Below are positions 42,178 to 55,400 of a stretch of DNA of 64,000 nucleotides, piece after piece. The first letter of the stretch is position 1, and every line of letters starts with the position of its first letter. The DNA lies in contig NC_003076.8 in assembly GCF_000001735.4 (NCBI RefSeq), positions 16,991,835 through 17,055,834 on the forward strand, read 5' to 3'. The DNA comes from Arabidopsis thaliana (lineage: Eukaryota; Streptophyta; Magnoliopsida; Brassicales; Brassicaceae). The translations under genes and the position numbers were made by a program. The notes under the pieces were generated by a model, which had not been told where the DNA came from, did not search any database, and worked only from the letters and a program-made list of their open reading frames with translations.

Positions 42178-42610
42178 TTCAGAGCCTTATGAGAAGACTC
42201 TATTTTTTTATTCCTCCAATGGTAAACCCCTATTTTGGGGCCTTAACAATAAATCATTAACAATGGTAAAGACCAAAGAGACATTGTATGTTTGTTTCAG
42301 ACAAACTTAAAACCAAGCCAAGCTAGAACTAGTTCCTCTCCTTATGTCATCATGTATTCAGCTGCATTCCTTCTCATAATCCAGTCGAGAAAAACCGAAT
42401 AGTTTCAGAGGAAGAGAGAGAGACACATTTTTTTATTTTGTTAAAGTAGCTCAGCCACTGAGATGTTGACACGTCAGGGCCCCTTCCAAGTGCTTAAACC
42501 TCTTAAACAAGGGGCGTCCCTCTCCAATATTAGGTATTTTGATTTAATTTTAATCCTATAAAACCTAGAGCCCTTGTTTAAAGTCCCGCGTTGGACAGGC
42601 TCTTAGAGTA
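42178..42610. mobile_element. Possible MITE with AGAGCCT termini
   Basis: The left end AGAGCCTTATGAGAAGACTC and the right end GGACAGGCTCTTAGAG are roughly inverted. The interior has TCCAATGGTAAACCCC and CTCTAGG-like words seen in plant MITEs. No target duplication was identified. Confidence 0.35.
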
Positions 42611-42859
42611 AATTTTAGTCCCGGTTACATTTTAGTTCTAAGAGTAGAAAATTGTTTTCTTTAGTTTCTAAATTTCGAATAATCTAATTGAACTAGAGGA
42701 ATCAACTTTTTTGGTTGTTTTCTTTCTTTATGATTGGTCCCAGTGATAAAAAAAAGGGTTAGACGAAGGGTGTGATGGGGTTAGAAGAACTTAAGAGAAG
42801 TTAAAAAGACGAAAAAACTTAGAAAACGATGTATATTAAGAAAAATGCATACACCATAT

Positions 42860-43510
42860 ACTCCACACTAATCTTATACACGAAGCGGTGTATTCTTTTA
42901 TGTGTACACTGTATATTAGTATATAATATGCTACAAAGATCGTACAACTTATATTTCACACCGATCTTGTACACTTTGGAGTACAGACCTATGTTAGCGG
43001 GTTACACGGCGGTGTATATCGCATAGTACACGACGGTCTACTCCACATGGTACAAAATGGTGTATTTCGCATGGTAGGATTATCGCATGATACATGACAT
43101 TGTAGTAAGCATGGTACATGAGGGTGTACTATGCAAGGTATATGATGATGGTATACGATGCATGGAACATGACTGTCTACTTCTCATGTCACACGACAAT
43201 TTTATCTTTCGACCTTGGTTTCGTTGGTTTACACCGCATGGTACAAAAGAGTGTGTTCCAGGTACATACGCTGCAGAGTACATGACGGTGTATTTCGTAG
43301 ATTAGTCGACGATCTACTCCACATAATACATGATAGTCTACTCCACAGAGTACATGACGATGTACTCCACATAGTACACAACAATCTACTCTACATGATA
43401 CATAATAGTGTGCTCTACAGGGTCTGTACGCAACATGGTACACTACAATGCACTCCACCATGCATGTACAGAGCATTGTACCCTACATGGTAGACGACAG
43501 TGTAATTGTG
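42860..43510. repeat. Degenerate minisatellite, period about 24 bp
   Basis: About 25 diverged copies of a unit close to CATGGTACACGACGGTGTAC plus TCCG. Because 24 is a multiple of three, frames stay open on both strands, and the minus strand at 43190-43475 reads repeated VLCGVDRH-like octapeptides. The best-conserved units lie at 43280-43420. No start context, domain or promoter supports a protein. Confidence 0.8.
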
Positions 43511-43549
43511 ATCTATACACCCTCAGCGAGATCATACTCTTTCACTAAA

Positions 43550-44250
43550 CCTATGTAAAGAGAAGACAATGGAGATACTGAAAACTCCTATGGATTGTTG
43601 GATTTAGAGTAAAGAGTTTTGGAGCTTCTCATGGACAAGTACCTGTTGGTACCAAAAACGTATAAGACCGATCAGTTTGGATTTTGTCCTGATCGGTTTG
43701 GCTTTTGTAAAGTTTCTATGTTTTAAAGCTCCGAATCATTTTATTCTAGCCGCAGAGATACGTCTTTTACTGCGATTTTCAAGTATCTAAGATTGTTTTT
43801 CTTTATAAAATTTTGTTTAAATATTCTTAAAATATTTTGCAAACTCTATGATCTTTTTATCTATTGTGATAATGTAAACTTTGTCATATGTAATTATGCA
43901 TTATAATTTATTTATCATCAAGTTGTTATTCTATGGCTGTCACATAATAATTTAAATATAAATTTGCTATTATGATTGTGTACGATACAAATTTATTAAA
44001 TAGAAGATTAAAAAAACTAAGACAGTTTGGCTAAACGATGTTGATACGACTTGATATTATGTGATTTAAAAATGACAACTTTTGTCTTTATAATAAGTAT
44101 TGTATATTTGAACTACATGTGAATACGTTAGAAACAAATATTGTCATAAAAAGGCCATAATTGTCATAAATTATTATAAGGTCACGTAATTAACTTATTA
44201 ACGCTTCTTCAAAACCTCTATGGTCGAGGAAAAAAGGTCAAAATAAACCT
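43550..44250. repeat. Transposon-derived repeat family, copy 1
   Basis: 43550-43800 (CTTCTCATGGACAAGTA...GATCGGTTTGGCTTTTGTAAAGTTT...TTCTAGCCGC) matches 53590-53880. 43860-44240 (CATTATAATT...TAGAAGATTA...GTTGATATTATGTGATTT...CTTCTTCAAAACC) matches 45195-45560 and 53950-54300. Confidence 0.8.
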
Positions 44251-44539
44251 AAACAAATGTTTTTTCCAACCCAAACTCTAGCATTTTGCATTTATGAACT
44301 TTAAAAAATATTTTTTTTAAAATTATCAATTTGAATTATATAAACCGTTAACCGATTTTCACATTGACTTAAACGGACCTGAGTAATACGAGACCAACAC
44401 TCTGACAACTTACGGCGTGCATGGGATAACCGTGATGCACTGATGAATGACATTGTCATAACCATTGCCCAAAGTGTACCAAAATAATAGGAATCATGGA
44501 GGGTTTGTTTGATGGATTCAAGCAATCGTGGCTAGTGCG

Positions 44540-44670
44540 TAAAGTTGGCCATGTAATGGACAATTATCCTAAGGGTAATCATAATTATAGAGAGTGTGGG
44601 CAGCGGGGCCACTTCGTACGGCAGTGCACCACCTCCAAAAAACATGTGAAAGTAAGGAGATCATAACTTG
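44540..44670 (+). mobile_element. Retroelement gag remnant with broken zinc knuckle
   Basis: The frame reads YRECGQRGHFVRQC, matching a CX2CX4HX4C zinc knuckle except that the first Cys is Tyr. A stop follows soon after (VKVRRS then TAA). Plant retroelement gag proteins carry such motifs. The rest of the element is not recognisable. Confidence 0.5.
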
Positions 44671-45194
44671 GGAATTCTACCACCACCTGAGTGTATAAAG
44701 TAGTAAACGAGGATAAGGCAACCGATTGTTGGTAAGTCTTCTTCCAAAAAAACCAAAATTTTTAAGTTGTTTTCTTCCTTTATATGTGTTAGTAGAGCTT
44801 GTAGTTGTTGTATATTTCTCCGGGCGCTGAGGAGGATCATGCAATGTTGTTTCACTATATCACTTGTCGTAGATCCTACAACAGCTCCTATGGCCACTTC
44901 TGGTTATGATTCGAGTCCATCGCCTTGTGTCAAGGAGGAGGTTTGAGATACCATCGCCTTGTACATATCTACCTTCAGGGAATGCTAGGGAGGAGCAGAG
45001 TATCACACGTGAGCACATCAGGAGACATCATGGACAGTAGTACAACTCAGACGATTGAGCAGATATGTAGAGAACAAATCAGGCTGGTTTACACTAATCG
45101 CTATGGATTGCTTTTGTAATCATTCGGTGTCATATATAACCGACCAGTATACGTTTACTTTCATAGACTAAACCGTGTATTTTCGTTTTCCATT

Positions 45195-46440
45195 TCTATC
45201 TTTGGTCATATGTGATTATGCATTATAATTCATCTATCATCCATTAATTTGTTATTCTATTGTTATCACATACGAATTTAAAAAGAAATATGCTATTATG
45301 ATTGTATACGATACAAATTTATTAAATAGAAGATAACCCAAAAAAAAACTAAAAGATGTCGATACGAGTTGATATTATGTGATTTTAGAAAGAGAACTTT
45401 CGTCTTTATGTATTACGTATATATAATTGAACCACATGTGGATGCGTTAGAAACAAGTATTGTCATTAAAAGACCATAATTATAATAACTTATTGTTTTG
45501 GCCACGTAATTAACTTATTAACACTTCTTCAAAACCACTATGGTTCGTCCATCGTGAGTATATTTAAAGAAACTTTTGTTCCATTTTATTTCAAACACTA
45601 AATTTTAAAACATTGTGAGGAATCACAATAAATTTTAATAATAGATTTTGGAGTTCCTGGTAAATGTTTTTATAAAGTTTTTAAACTTTTATTTTTATTT
45701 TTTAATTGTTTAATTTGTTCGAAACAAAAATTTTATTTTTAGTCGTATAATATATATAGAATAACGTCTAAAATAAAATATCACTATCTATGGCTTTTGT
45801 TGACTACTATTACAGGCGGGCATAAATTCAGAACCAAAGTTTGGTATTTTGATTTAAGCTTGAATACCGATTACATTTTTTATTTTTGAAATAAGCAACC
45901 CCTAAACCCTAAACCCTAAACCATAAACCCTAAACCCTAAATGTTCAGTTCAAGTTGGTCATCGATCACTTTACATATTTTGTTTTTAAAATGTTTTAGA
46001 AGTTTTTTCAATCATTTCTATTTTTTGTTTTCTCGTACCGAACTTTGAAGATAACCAATATGATATCGATAAGTTTGGGTTTTCTAAAGTTTCATTTTTT
46101 CTATGTTTTATTGCTCTGACCATTGCATAATAATATCCGATGTATTTTAGTCGAATGAGTGCGACATTTTATGCAATTTTTCTAGTTTCTAAGTTTGTTC
46201 TTCTTTTGATAGTTTTGTTTAAAACGTTCTTAAAACCCTTTGCAAATCTCTATTCAAAGTCAATGATCTCTTTTTCTATTGTAGTCATGTTTACTTTGGT
46301 CATGTGTAGTAGTCCTATCATTGAGTTTTGGGATTTGAAAGAGGTTGTTTATTTAAAAACTTGTTATATTATCTATGGGATTGTTCTTATAGTTCTCTTT
46401 TTTTTTATGCCTAAGTTTAATTAGGCCAATTTGGCTAATG
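45195..46440. repeat. Transposon-derived repeat family, copy 2
   Basis: Matches 53940-55400 over most of its length. Shared landmarks are CACTATGGTTCGTCCATCG, TTTTGGAGTTCCTGGTAAATG, TCAAGTTGGTCATCGATCAC and TGACCATTGCATAATAATAT. It also carries a common short hydrophobic open frame (46140-46424; 55158-55355). Copy 2 holds a telomeric-repeat tract that copy 3 lacks. Confidence 0.85.
45898..45941. repeat. Interstitial telomeric repeat tract
   Basis: Six CCCTAAA units, one of them variant (CCATAAA). The paralogous site at about 54664-54672 goes directly from GGCAAC to GGATTCAGTTCAAG with no telomeric units. Confidence 0.95.
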
Positions 46441-49400
46441 CTCTACAATCAAATTAATCAAGCCACCAAGAGTTGTGTACTTGTGTTGAATCGATGGATC
46501 TATCATTAGCTGGGCAAAGCTTTCTTAGCCAACAAACAATCGATTTTATTGTGCTTTGTGAATTGATTGAATGATGATCTTAATGCTTGTTTGAATTTCT
46601 TGAGACGAAGGATAGTTTAATTCTTAGGAAAATGATAGGCAATTATTTATATTAACTAAACAAAAATAATTATTACTGCGGATTTGATCACTAATTACTA
46701 CTCTCTCTCTTCATTAATACTTGATTTTCTAGAAAAAACACATTAATTAAAAATATATATTAAAAACTGATTATAAATTCATAACTTTTTGTGATTTTAA
46801 TTCTTTTATAACTCTAAACCAATAATATTTAATTATTTATTTTGAAGTTTGATATTCATCAATAATAACCAATTAATATTGCATAGAAAATCTATTAAAT
46901 TAATCTTTTAGAAATAATTTTTTTCTTCTAGAAAATCAACTAATAAGTAACTGAGGGAGTATTAGATTTTTATCTATCTATATATCTAATTTATATACTT
47001 TCTCGTGTGCTTGATAACACTCTGTCGATTCGATAACAAATTACTATTGCGTTTAATACTGACACTTAAGTTATTATATTTAGGCTAAAACATGTGTTAA
47101 CACCGAATATTGTTTTGGGTTCTATTTGGTACCAAATATTCTTTCATAAACCGAACCAAACTTATTCACTTTCGAATAAAATCAAACCAAACCGAATCTA
47201 TAGTTCGGTTAATTTTAGCACATTTTTCATAAATTGAACGAATCAAAGTTTCGAACAGAACCGGACGAAAGTTTCCGATTGAAAACACCTATTATAAGCT
47301 AGTCTTTTTAAAACATATTTTATATGATTTTATCCTCTAAAATTCTAATAATGAAATTATTTCCTATTATGTTTGCAAATGTTAACACACTTAATTTCCT
47401 ATATTTATATGAATAAACTTTTAAAAACATATTTTATATGATTAGCTAGTGTAGTATAAAGTTTTCTTTAACAAATTGATTGTGAGCTACGACATGAACT
47501 ATAGCACTTCACATAAAATATATAGAGTAAATTATTGTAACAATACTTACACGAAAAAAGAATTTGTATGGTAATAAAAAGAAACAAACATAACTTATGT
47601 AATCAACACTAACAACTAACCATTAATATTTGTTATCTCTATATGATCTGATATTTGTTTTTATTTTCAAGATTGGTACAAAAATAAATCTAGAACATGG
47701 GTTGCATAATATTCTATTATCCATGCTTTTCACTCCGTATTCAAAATTGGATTATAAAAACATATTTTGACTTTATGGATTTAAATAGAAGCATGTTGCC
47801 TATGATTAGAAGGAAAAAAAAAAAACAATGTTTGGTTCATTGAAAAGTTGTTTAAGGTGCTGAAAATTTGATTTCTTTATGTAGCAAATATATTTGGTTT
47901 ATTTGGGAGTCTTTCTTGAAAATATTTAATAAATTGTCTCTTTTGTTAACCAAAAAACCTTAACAAGAGGGGTATTTAATCAAGTTTTCGGTTTAGTTTT
48001 TCGAGTTTTGGTAAAACAAGCAAAAATGTTTTATAAAGACACCTATTAGTGACATCCACAAAGCGTTGTTGTTAAATAACAACATAGTATTTTAATCTGT
48101 TGTTAGGGTGTCGTTATTTAAAGATACTATAATCCTACAACTTAATAGCTTCACACACCTAACACCACAAAAATGTTTTAGTGTCTTGAAACACTTCTCC
48201 AAATCGAGTTTTAGTCATAGCCCATATATCCTATTTGCACATATTTACACATCATTTAGTTTTAATAAATTCTTTTGCATTTAAAAGTCCCAATTTGTAT
48301 TAAATTTGTCCATTTGGTGTTTTATTATATTCTAGGTACAAAAAATGACTTAAAAGTATGAGGAACATAGAATTTGTGAGTCATAGGAAATATAGCGTAT
48401 CACATTACCAGAGATTAGTCTAGAACACGTATTGCATAATATTGTATTCTCCACACGTTTCACTACGTTTTCAAAATTAGAATATAAAAACATATTATGA
48501 CTCTTTTGGATTTACATGAATTTTTTTTTTCTTTTGTTGATGTGAAATCTATTTAATTAATTAAATATATGTATATTTTTATTATTAAATAATAGAAGTG
48601 TCCATAGTTAGTTATGTAATATATTGACGATGACGGTAATGATATATTAAAAAATGGTTTAGCATTTTAGGGAACAACTTAAAATAACGTTTTGAGATTA
48701 TTGTATTAATCACGAGAATCAGTCATCGAACCCAAATTTTTTGTTTGATATATACATATGTTTTTCTTTTTAACGACTCTTTCAATAGATAAAATCAAAA
48801 GTGATTACAATGGAGAACATTTGTGATAAAAGTGGGTACATAGTAATGAAATTGAAAAGAGCTATTATTATGCAGACTAGCTGTGGCGAGAAGATCAGCC
48901 GGGTGATTATTTGAATAATATATACATATGTTATTCAATAATAATTGCTCTAATTGATTGTTTAATATTTTGTGTATATGAAATATCTTTTAGGTTTTCA
49001 CGTACTAATCAGATATAGCTATTTAAACTCGGTATAATCTCGATTATCAGACGGTCCATTTGTTAAGTAATAAAACTAAGCTGGCGTAACCAAACAGTTA
49101 CGTATCAATTTCTTTTAGTGGAAGCATGTGCCCTGTATGATCACAGAAAGGGAAAACAAAATGCTTTGATAGTTTATGTAAAAGTTGTTTAAATTGATGA
49201 AAATTTGATTATTTATAAAGCTACCATTTGGTTATTCGAGAATCTCTTCTAAATAAAAGAGTTTTAAAAAGATTTACAAGGGTTTAAAAATTTTTGTAAG
49301 TATTTTTAAAACTTTTTAAAAATAATTTTAAATCTTTTAAAATTATTGTAAAAGAAATTGTTTTTCTGGTATTCAGTAGAACTTGACAAGAGGGGTTTTC

Positions 49401-49742
49401 AATCTGGTTTTTCGATATTTTGCAAAATAAGAAAACATGTACATAAAGACACCTATTAGCGACATCCACAAAACGTCGTTAAATAACAACATAGCAATAA
49501 CATATCAACGAAAAGGATTTAAATCTGTAGTTAGGGTGTCGCTAAACAACGATTCTGTAATCTCACAACTTATAGCTTCGCACACTTTACATCACAAAAA
49601 GGTCATGGTGTCTTAAACCTCATATCCTAGTCAAGTTAAAGTCATAGTCTACCCTATTTGCATATATCTATACTTCATTTAGTTTTAATAACTATGTTTG
49701 GCATTTAAAGGTTTAAATTTGTATAGCATTTAAACATTTGGG
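46441..49742. repeat. Mosaic of dispersed repeats
   Basis: AT-rich DNA with recurring modules. GACACCTATTAGTGACATCC (about 48040, 49449, 56009) is followed by GTTGTTAGGGTGTCG. TTGCATAATATTGTATT plus ACATATTTTGAC (about 47702, 48430, 52666, 56408) is another. The CGTAACC...GGAAGCATGTG core is at 49083. A piece of the 37.9-kb minisatellite unit recurs at 49258-49345. No protein domain was recognised. Confidence 0.65.
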
Positions 49743-50964
49743 CAGGGGTGGATATTTCAGTTTAAGTTCGGGTTATGGTAAGTTTGGTTAATTCAGTTTT
49801 CGTAAACCAAATTCAACCGAAATTAGTTTAGTTTGATTTGTGTTTTGATTAGTTTATGTTCGATTCGGTTCAGGTAGAGATTTGGTTCAGTTTTAATTTG
49901 TTTCGGTTCCATTTGCTTAAAAATTATATATATGAAAGTTGGTCAACTCTTTCCATATGAGTGACACATCATCACACCAGTGAGTGCCACATGTCATTCT
50001 AAATTAATATCATTAAAATATAACAAAACTTAGTGATAAAAATTTTAAAGTTTCACATTGCATTAAATCATCCATTAATCTCACTCTTAACAAAATATCT
50101 TCATTTAAAAGAAAAAAATACAAAAAATCATGTTAATGTATCAAACACTACTTTCATTTTACTTTTCTTGTTTTTGCTATTTTATAATAGTCATTACTTG
50201 ATAATGATTAGAAATTTTCGTGTATTACAACTTAGTTGTTTGCTACTTAAAATTTTTTAGTTTAGTAATTTTAACTTAGTCTTTTCTTTTTATTACATCT
50301 TTTGGTTTACATGATATGGTCTTTTTTGTGTTTATGATAAATTGGTAACATTAATAATGACATGCATATTTTGTAAGTAATTATCTTTTGAGACGTTAGA
50401 TATACCAAAAAGTTTAATATACAACGCTTTCTCTAATATGGATATATGCAAATGCAAAGAGAGAAACCTAAAAGTGTTAACTCAAAAGACTATTTAATTT
50501 ATGCTTTTTTTTCTCTTTCATGTGAAAACTTTTAAAGCAAATGAGTAATTTATATATTTGTTATTCAAATTATGTCAATCTAATATTTAGTCATGAGCCT
50601 ATCATTATGTGATTCGAATACTAGATTAGGAGAGAATACATGGAATAAGAAATTGTTTGTTTAGAATCAAGTTAGGCAACTTTCAAACCAAATAAGTAGC
50701 ATAATTGCATACCATTGTATCATATTGTTGATGTAAATATTTCATGATAGTTAAAAAAGTTTAGAAATTTGAGTATATAGATAAGAAGATTTATACATAA
50801 AAAAAATATAATTGATATTTGAATCAAAAGTGAATCTAACTGTACAAATATAATTACATAAAATGAATATAACTTTATTAACTACATAATAACAGACACG
50901 AAAATAACATAAATTAGCAATAAAAATAGTTAAACATAATTATTTTTAAACAAATTTCAAATAA

Positions 50965-50995
50965 CACCCTATGCGTAGAGTGTGTACTCACCTAG
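50965..50995 (+). mobile_element. Helitron-like 3' terminus
   Basis: CACCCTA-TGCG-TAGAGTG forms a hairpin with 6 of 7 pairs and is followed by TGTACTCACCTAG and then T. Such wording is typical of Arabidopsis Helitron ends. The 5' end is not placed. Confidence 0.6.
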
Positions 50996-52038
50996 TAATA
51001 ATTAAAGACAACAAAATCTTTTTGTCGTGATATGAAAGTATTTTTGTTCCTTGTGAAAATCTTTGACGTTTTTACAGCTTTAAGAGAGTTATTGAACGTA
51101 AGATTTTAATTGAATATGAAAGAATTTAACATTTTATTTAAATATAGTGTTATTCAAAATCTAGTGTTATTTAATTGATTGGTTTTAGAATTCTATTAAA
51201 TTTTACTGTTATTTAATTTGTTGGTTTTAGAAGGAACCAGGTGGCCTCTTAGCCAGCGTGTATCATCTTACGAAATTAAAAAAAGGTGATATGATTCGGT
51301 CTCATTATCAAATTGACTGAAATTATTTTCTGTCCGTGAGGATCCCACATTCAAATTGATAGGCGTACTTGTACTTCGTGAAAAGATCTGTTATTTAATG
51401 TTAAAATTGTTTTAATGGCAATGTGATTTGATTAGAATTTAAAAGAAATCAAAGACAATAACGTGAAGAAACAAATCCCACCTATTATGTTGCGATTTGG
51501 ATTAATTTGTCAAATACATTAAAATCTATATATACATTTTTGCAGCCACTTTGAAAAATAAATCCTGGAGTTGAAATTTATTTACAGTGGCTGCCACTGG
51601 CATTTAATAATTGTTTTTGATAATTAGAAAGAAAATCTTTGAATTAAATATTTGATAATCTTCCCAAAATCTCTCCACATTAATTACACGATTAGTTACT
51701 AAAATAAAACTTCCAAAATATTTAATATCATTTAATTACTACAAAATTATCATTTTTGATATTGTTTTTCTACATGACTATAATAATTCGATTATAATCA
51801 TCAAACCGCAAAGATATTTGATAGCATTTAATTACTACAAAATTAAAAAATATTTAGACAATGATTTATAAACATATCATAAATAAAATCAGTGAGTTTT
51901 TTTTACGGGACGGATTGGCGGGACGGGTTTGACAGGACGTTACTTAATAACAATCGTAAACTATAAAATAAAAATATTTTATAGATAAATATAATTTGCA
52001 AACTTTTATATATAGTAACTTTAAAAAATAAATTGTCT

Positions 52039-52066
52039 CCGCGGTATACCGCGGGTTAAAATCTAG
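52039..52066 (+). mobile_element. Helitron 3' terminus
   Basis: CCGCGGTATACCGCGG is a perfect 16-bp palindrome. It is followed by GTTAAAATCTAG and then T, the standard Helitron hairpin-CTRR terminus of Arabidopsis ATREP-type elements. GC-rich sequence (GGGACGGATTGGCGGGACGG, about 51906) precedes it. Nested in the hAT element. Confidence 0.75.
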
Positions 52067-52208
52067 TCTCTTACATTTTTATTAATTTTAATTATTTTAA
52101 ATTCAATAACGAAAAGAAAGAAATCCCATCAATTATTCATTTTTAATTTTATATTAATCGAAAAATCAGACGTATCAAATGACAAATGCAACATGGGTAC
52201 CGAGTAAG

Positions 52209-52209
<1 letters not shown>

Positions 52210-52249
<40 letters not shown>
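52210..52249. repeat. (TA)n microsatellite
   Basis: About 20 AT dinucleotides inside the right part of the hAT element. Confidence 0.95.
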
Positions 52250-52251
<2 letters not shown>

Positions 52252-52412
52252 AATTAATTAATAAAACTCATTAGGTTAAACTGAACCGTTTGGATTGAGA
52301 AAAAACCAAACCGAATAGTTTGAGCAGTAGTCCAGGTTTGGTTTGGTTCGATTTGAATTTAGTTGATAGCAGATCGGTTGGTTTAGTTAAAATACACACC
52401 CCTACATTTGGC

Positions 52413-53580
52413 ACTTTATTAAATTATAGGTACAAAAAGGACCATATATATCATGAGTGACATAGCATTTGCGAGGTATAAGAAATATAGCATCACGTAA
52501 CCGTATATAAAATATATTAATGTATAAATAATTAAATAAAAAAGGAATTTACATGGAAACATAAACAAACAAACATAACTTATGTAAGTAAAACCATACC
52601 CATTATTTTAATCTGACGTTTTTTTTCTCAACATTGGTACAAACAATTAGTCTAGATCACGGATTGCATAATATTGTACTATCAATGCTTTTCACTCCGT
52701 ATACTAAATTATAATATAAAAACATATTTTGACTCTTTTGGACTAACATGGAATATTTTTTTTGTTGATATGAAATTCATTTAGTTAATTTTGAAATATT
52801 TATTTAATTTTTTATTCTTAAATAATAAAAATCTTTATAGTTAGTTATATAACGTATTGACGGTGTTGATGATGATATATTAAAAAAAAAGGTTAAAAAA
52901 ATTTAGATAACAACTTATGATAACGTTTTGAGAATATTGTATTGGTCACGAGGATGAGTCATCGAACCAAAGTTTTTGTTTAATATGCATATGTTATTCA
53001 ACGATAATGGCTCTAGTTGGATGTTAATATTTTATTCATATGATTTTTCTGTTAGGCTTTCATGTAGTAATCATATTGAGCTATTTAAAATGGGTATAAT
53101 CTTCATCTGGCTATTATGCGGTCCATCTGTTATAAAACTAAAGTTGACGTAACCAAATAGTTACGTATCAATTTATTACAACGGAAGCATGTGATAGTGG
53201 CTTATGATCACAAAAAGAAAATTAAAATGTTTTGATGGTTTATGTAAAAGTTGTTTAAGTGGATGAAAATTTAGTTACTTATGTAGCAAACATATATTAT
53301 TTTTCAGGAGTCTTTCTTGAAAATATTCGATAAAAATCCATTTGCTATCTAATATAACTTGCGTGGGGTATTCAATCAGGTTTTTTGGTTTTGGTTTTTC
53401 TATTTTCTTCAAAATAAGCAAACGTGTACGTAAAGACAATTATTGGCGACATTCACAAAACGTCGTTAAATAAGAACATATCAAAGACAACTATTTAACC
53501 GAAGAAGCTTTCTTTTAAATTCTTGACTACTGCTTGCCAAAAGAACATGTACATAATGCTTCGTGATTGATATTCCTTCA
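52413..53580. repeat. Mosaic repeat, paralogous to 48.3-49.7 kb and 56.3-57.2 kb
   Basis: Shares TTGCATAATATTGTACT, CATATTTTGACTCTTTTGGAC, GAATATTGTATTGGTCACGAGG, GATGAGTCATCGAACCAAA and the CGTAACC...GGAAGCATGTG core with the block at 56390-57100, with high identity over several hundred bases. Confidence 0.8.
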
Positions 53581-53589
53581 GTGAGACCA

Positions 53590-55400
53590 GACGCTTTCAC
53601 TAAATATATGTAAACAGATGAGAATGAAGATACCAAATACTCATGTGGATTTGGTGGATTTAGAGTAAAAAATATTCAAGCTTCTCATGGACAAGTATCG
53701 ATCGGTCGGGACGCGAAACCGTATGAAACCGATCGGTTTGGATTTCTTACTGATCTGTTTGGCTTTTGTAAAGTTTCATTTTTCTAAGTTTTAGGGCTTC
53801 GACTCATTATATTCTAGCCGCCGAGGTACGACTTTTTGTGCGATTTTCTAGTGTCTAGGGTTGTTCTTCTTTATATAGCTTTGTTTAATAGATTCTTTAA
53901 ATCTTTTGGAAATCACAATTCAAACTCTATCATCTCTTTTTATACTTTGATTATGTTTACTTTAGTCATATGTGATCATAGATTATAATTCATCTATCAT
54001 CCATTTGTTATTCTATTGTTATCACATAATAATTTAAAATAAATATGCTATTATGATTGTATACAATACACATTTATTAAATAGAAGATAACAAAAAAAA
54101 ACTAAACGACGATGTGGGTACGAGTTGATATTATGTGATTTTAGAAAGATAACTTTTGTCTTTACATTACGTATTATATAATTGAACCAGGTGTGGATGC
54201 GTTAGAAACAAGTATCGTCATTAGAAGACCATAATTGTAATAGCTTATTGTAATGGCCACGTAATTAACTTTTAACACTTCTTCAAAACCACTATGGTTC
54301 GTCCATCGTGAGTATATTTAAAGAAACTTTGGTTTCATTTTATTTCAAACACTATATATTTTAAAACATTGTGAGAAAATCACAATAAAATTTAATGAAA
54401 GATTTTGGAGTTCCTGGTAAATGTTTTTAATGTTTTTAAACTTCTATTTTTATTTTTTTATTTGTTTATTTGTTCAAAACAAAAATTTCATTTCATTCGT
54501 ATACTATCAGAATAACGTATAAAATGAAAATCTATATTAGAAATATCACTATCTGTGGCTTTTGTTGACGGTACTATTAGAGGTGGGCATAAATTCCGAA
54601 CCAAAATTGGGTATCTCAATATTTAAGCTTGAAAACCGATGACATTTTTTATTTTTGATTTAGGCAACGGATTCAGTTCAAGTTGGTCATCGATCACTTT
54701 ACATATTTTGTTTTCAAAATGTTTTAGAAGTTTTTTCAATTCTTTTTTTTTTTTTTTTTTCTCGTACCTAACTTTGGAAATGAACCAATATGATGAAATG
54801 TACTAAAATTTTAAAAACAATTGATAAAATTATTGAAATATTTAATGATTTTTGCAACAAAAATTGAACCAAATGATAAGTCATAATATTAACAGTTATT
54901 AAGAGTCATTTTAAAATAGAGTGTTGAGTCTTTTTGTCGATAAAAAGTTAGTTTACGATGCTTTTGATCATTGCAGGTTTATCTGACTTGTTGGAGTAAA
55001 AAGAGGAGTTCAAAGATAAAATGGAGAAAATGAGTCAAGAAAATGATTGACTTTTTCACTGGTCGGTACCGAAGACATATAAAATCGATAAGTTTGGGGT
55101 TTCTAAAGTTTCATTTTTCTATGTTTTAGCGCTATGACCATTGCATAATAATATCCGATGTATTTTAGTCGAATGAGTGCGACACTTTATGCAATTTTTC
55201 TAGTTTCTAAGTTTGTTCTTCTTTTGATAGTTTTGTTTAAAATATTCTTCAAACTCTTTGCAAATCTCTTTTCAAAGTCAATGATCTCTTTCTCTATTGT
55301 AATCATGTTTACCTGGGCCATGAGTAGTAGTCCTATCATTGAATTTGGGATTTGAAAGAGGTTGTTTATTTAATATACTTGTTATTTAATTTATGGGATT
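53590..55400. repeat. Transposon-derived repeat family, copy 3
   Basis: Direct-repeat partner of 43550-43800 plus 45195-46440. In this copy the two modules are adjacent, whereas in the left copy about 1.4 kb (including the zinc-knuckle remnant and a second copy of one module) lies between them. About 300 bp at 54780-55070 is specific to this copy. Confidence 0.8.

Larger units (their letters stand above)
49743..52404. mobile_element. hAT-type DNA transposon, non-autonomous, with target duplication
   Basis: The left end is CAGGGGTGGATATTTCAG and the right end is AAAATACACACCCCTA, giving short imperfect hAT-type terminal inverted repeats (CAGGGGTG / TAGGGGTG). They are flanked by the 8-bp duplication CATTTGGG (49735-49742) and CATTTGGC (52405-52412). 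Subterminal GGTTCGGTTTGG-type words occur at both ends. Paralogous sequence without the element exists at about 48300-48330 (GTCCATTTGGTGTTTTATTA) and 56280-56305, confirming the insertion point. No transposase frame is visible in 2662 bp. Two Helitron-like 3' ends lie inside. Confidence 0.85.

Noticed and set aside
43189..43493. Cys-rich repetitive open frames on both strands
   Set aside because: Produced by the 24-bp minisatellite; no signal peptide, promoter or conserved start.
46140..46424. Hydrophobic 94-residue frame, shortened copy at 55158-55355
   Set aside because: Part of a duplicated transposon-derived repeat; the second copy is truncated and no family is recognisable. Listed under the repeat instead.
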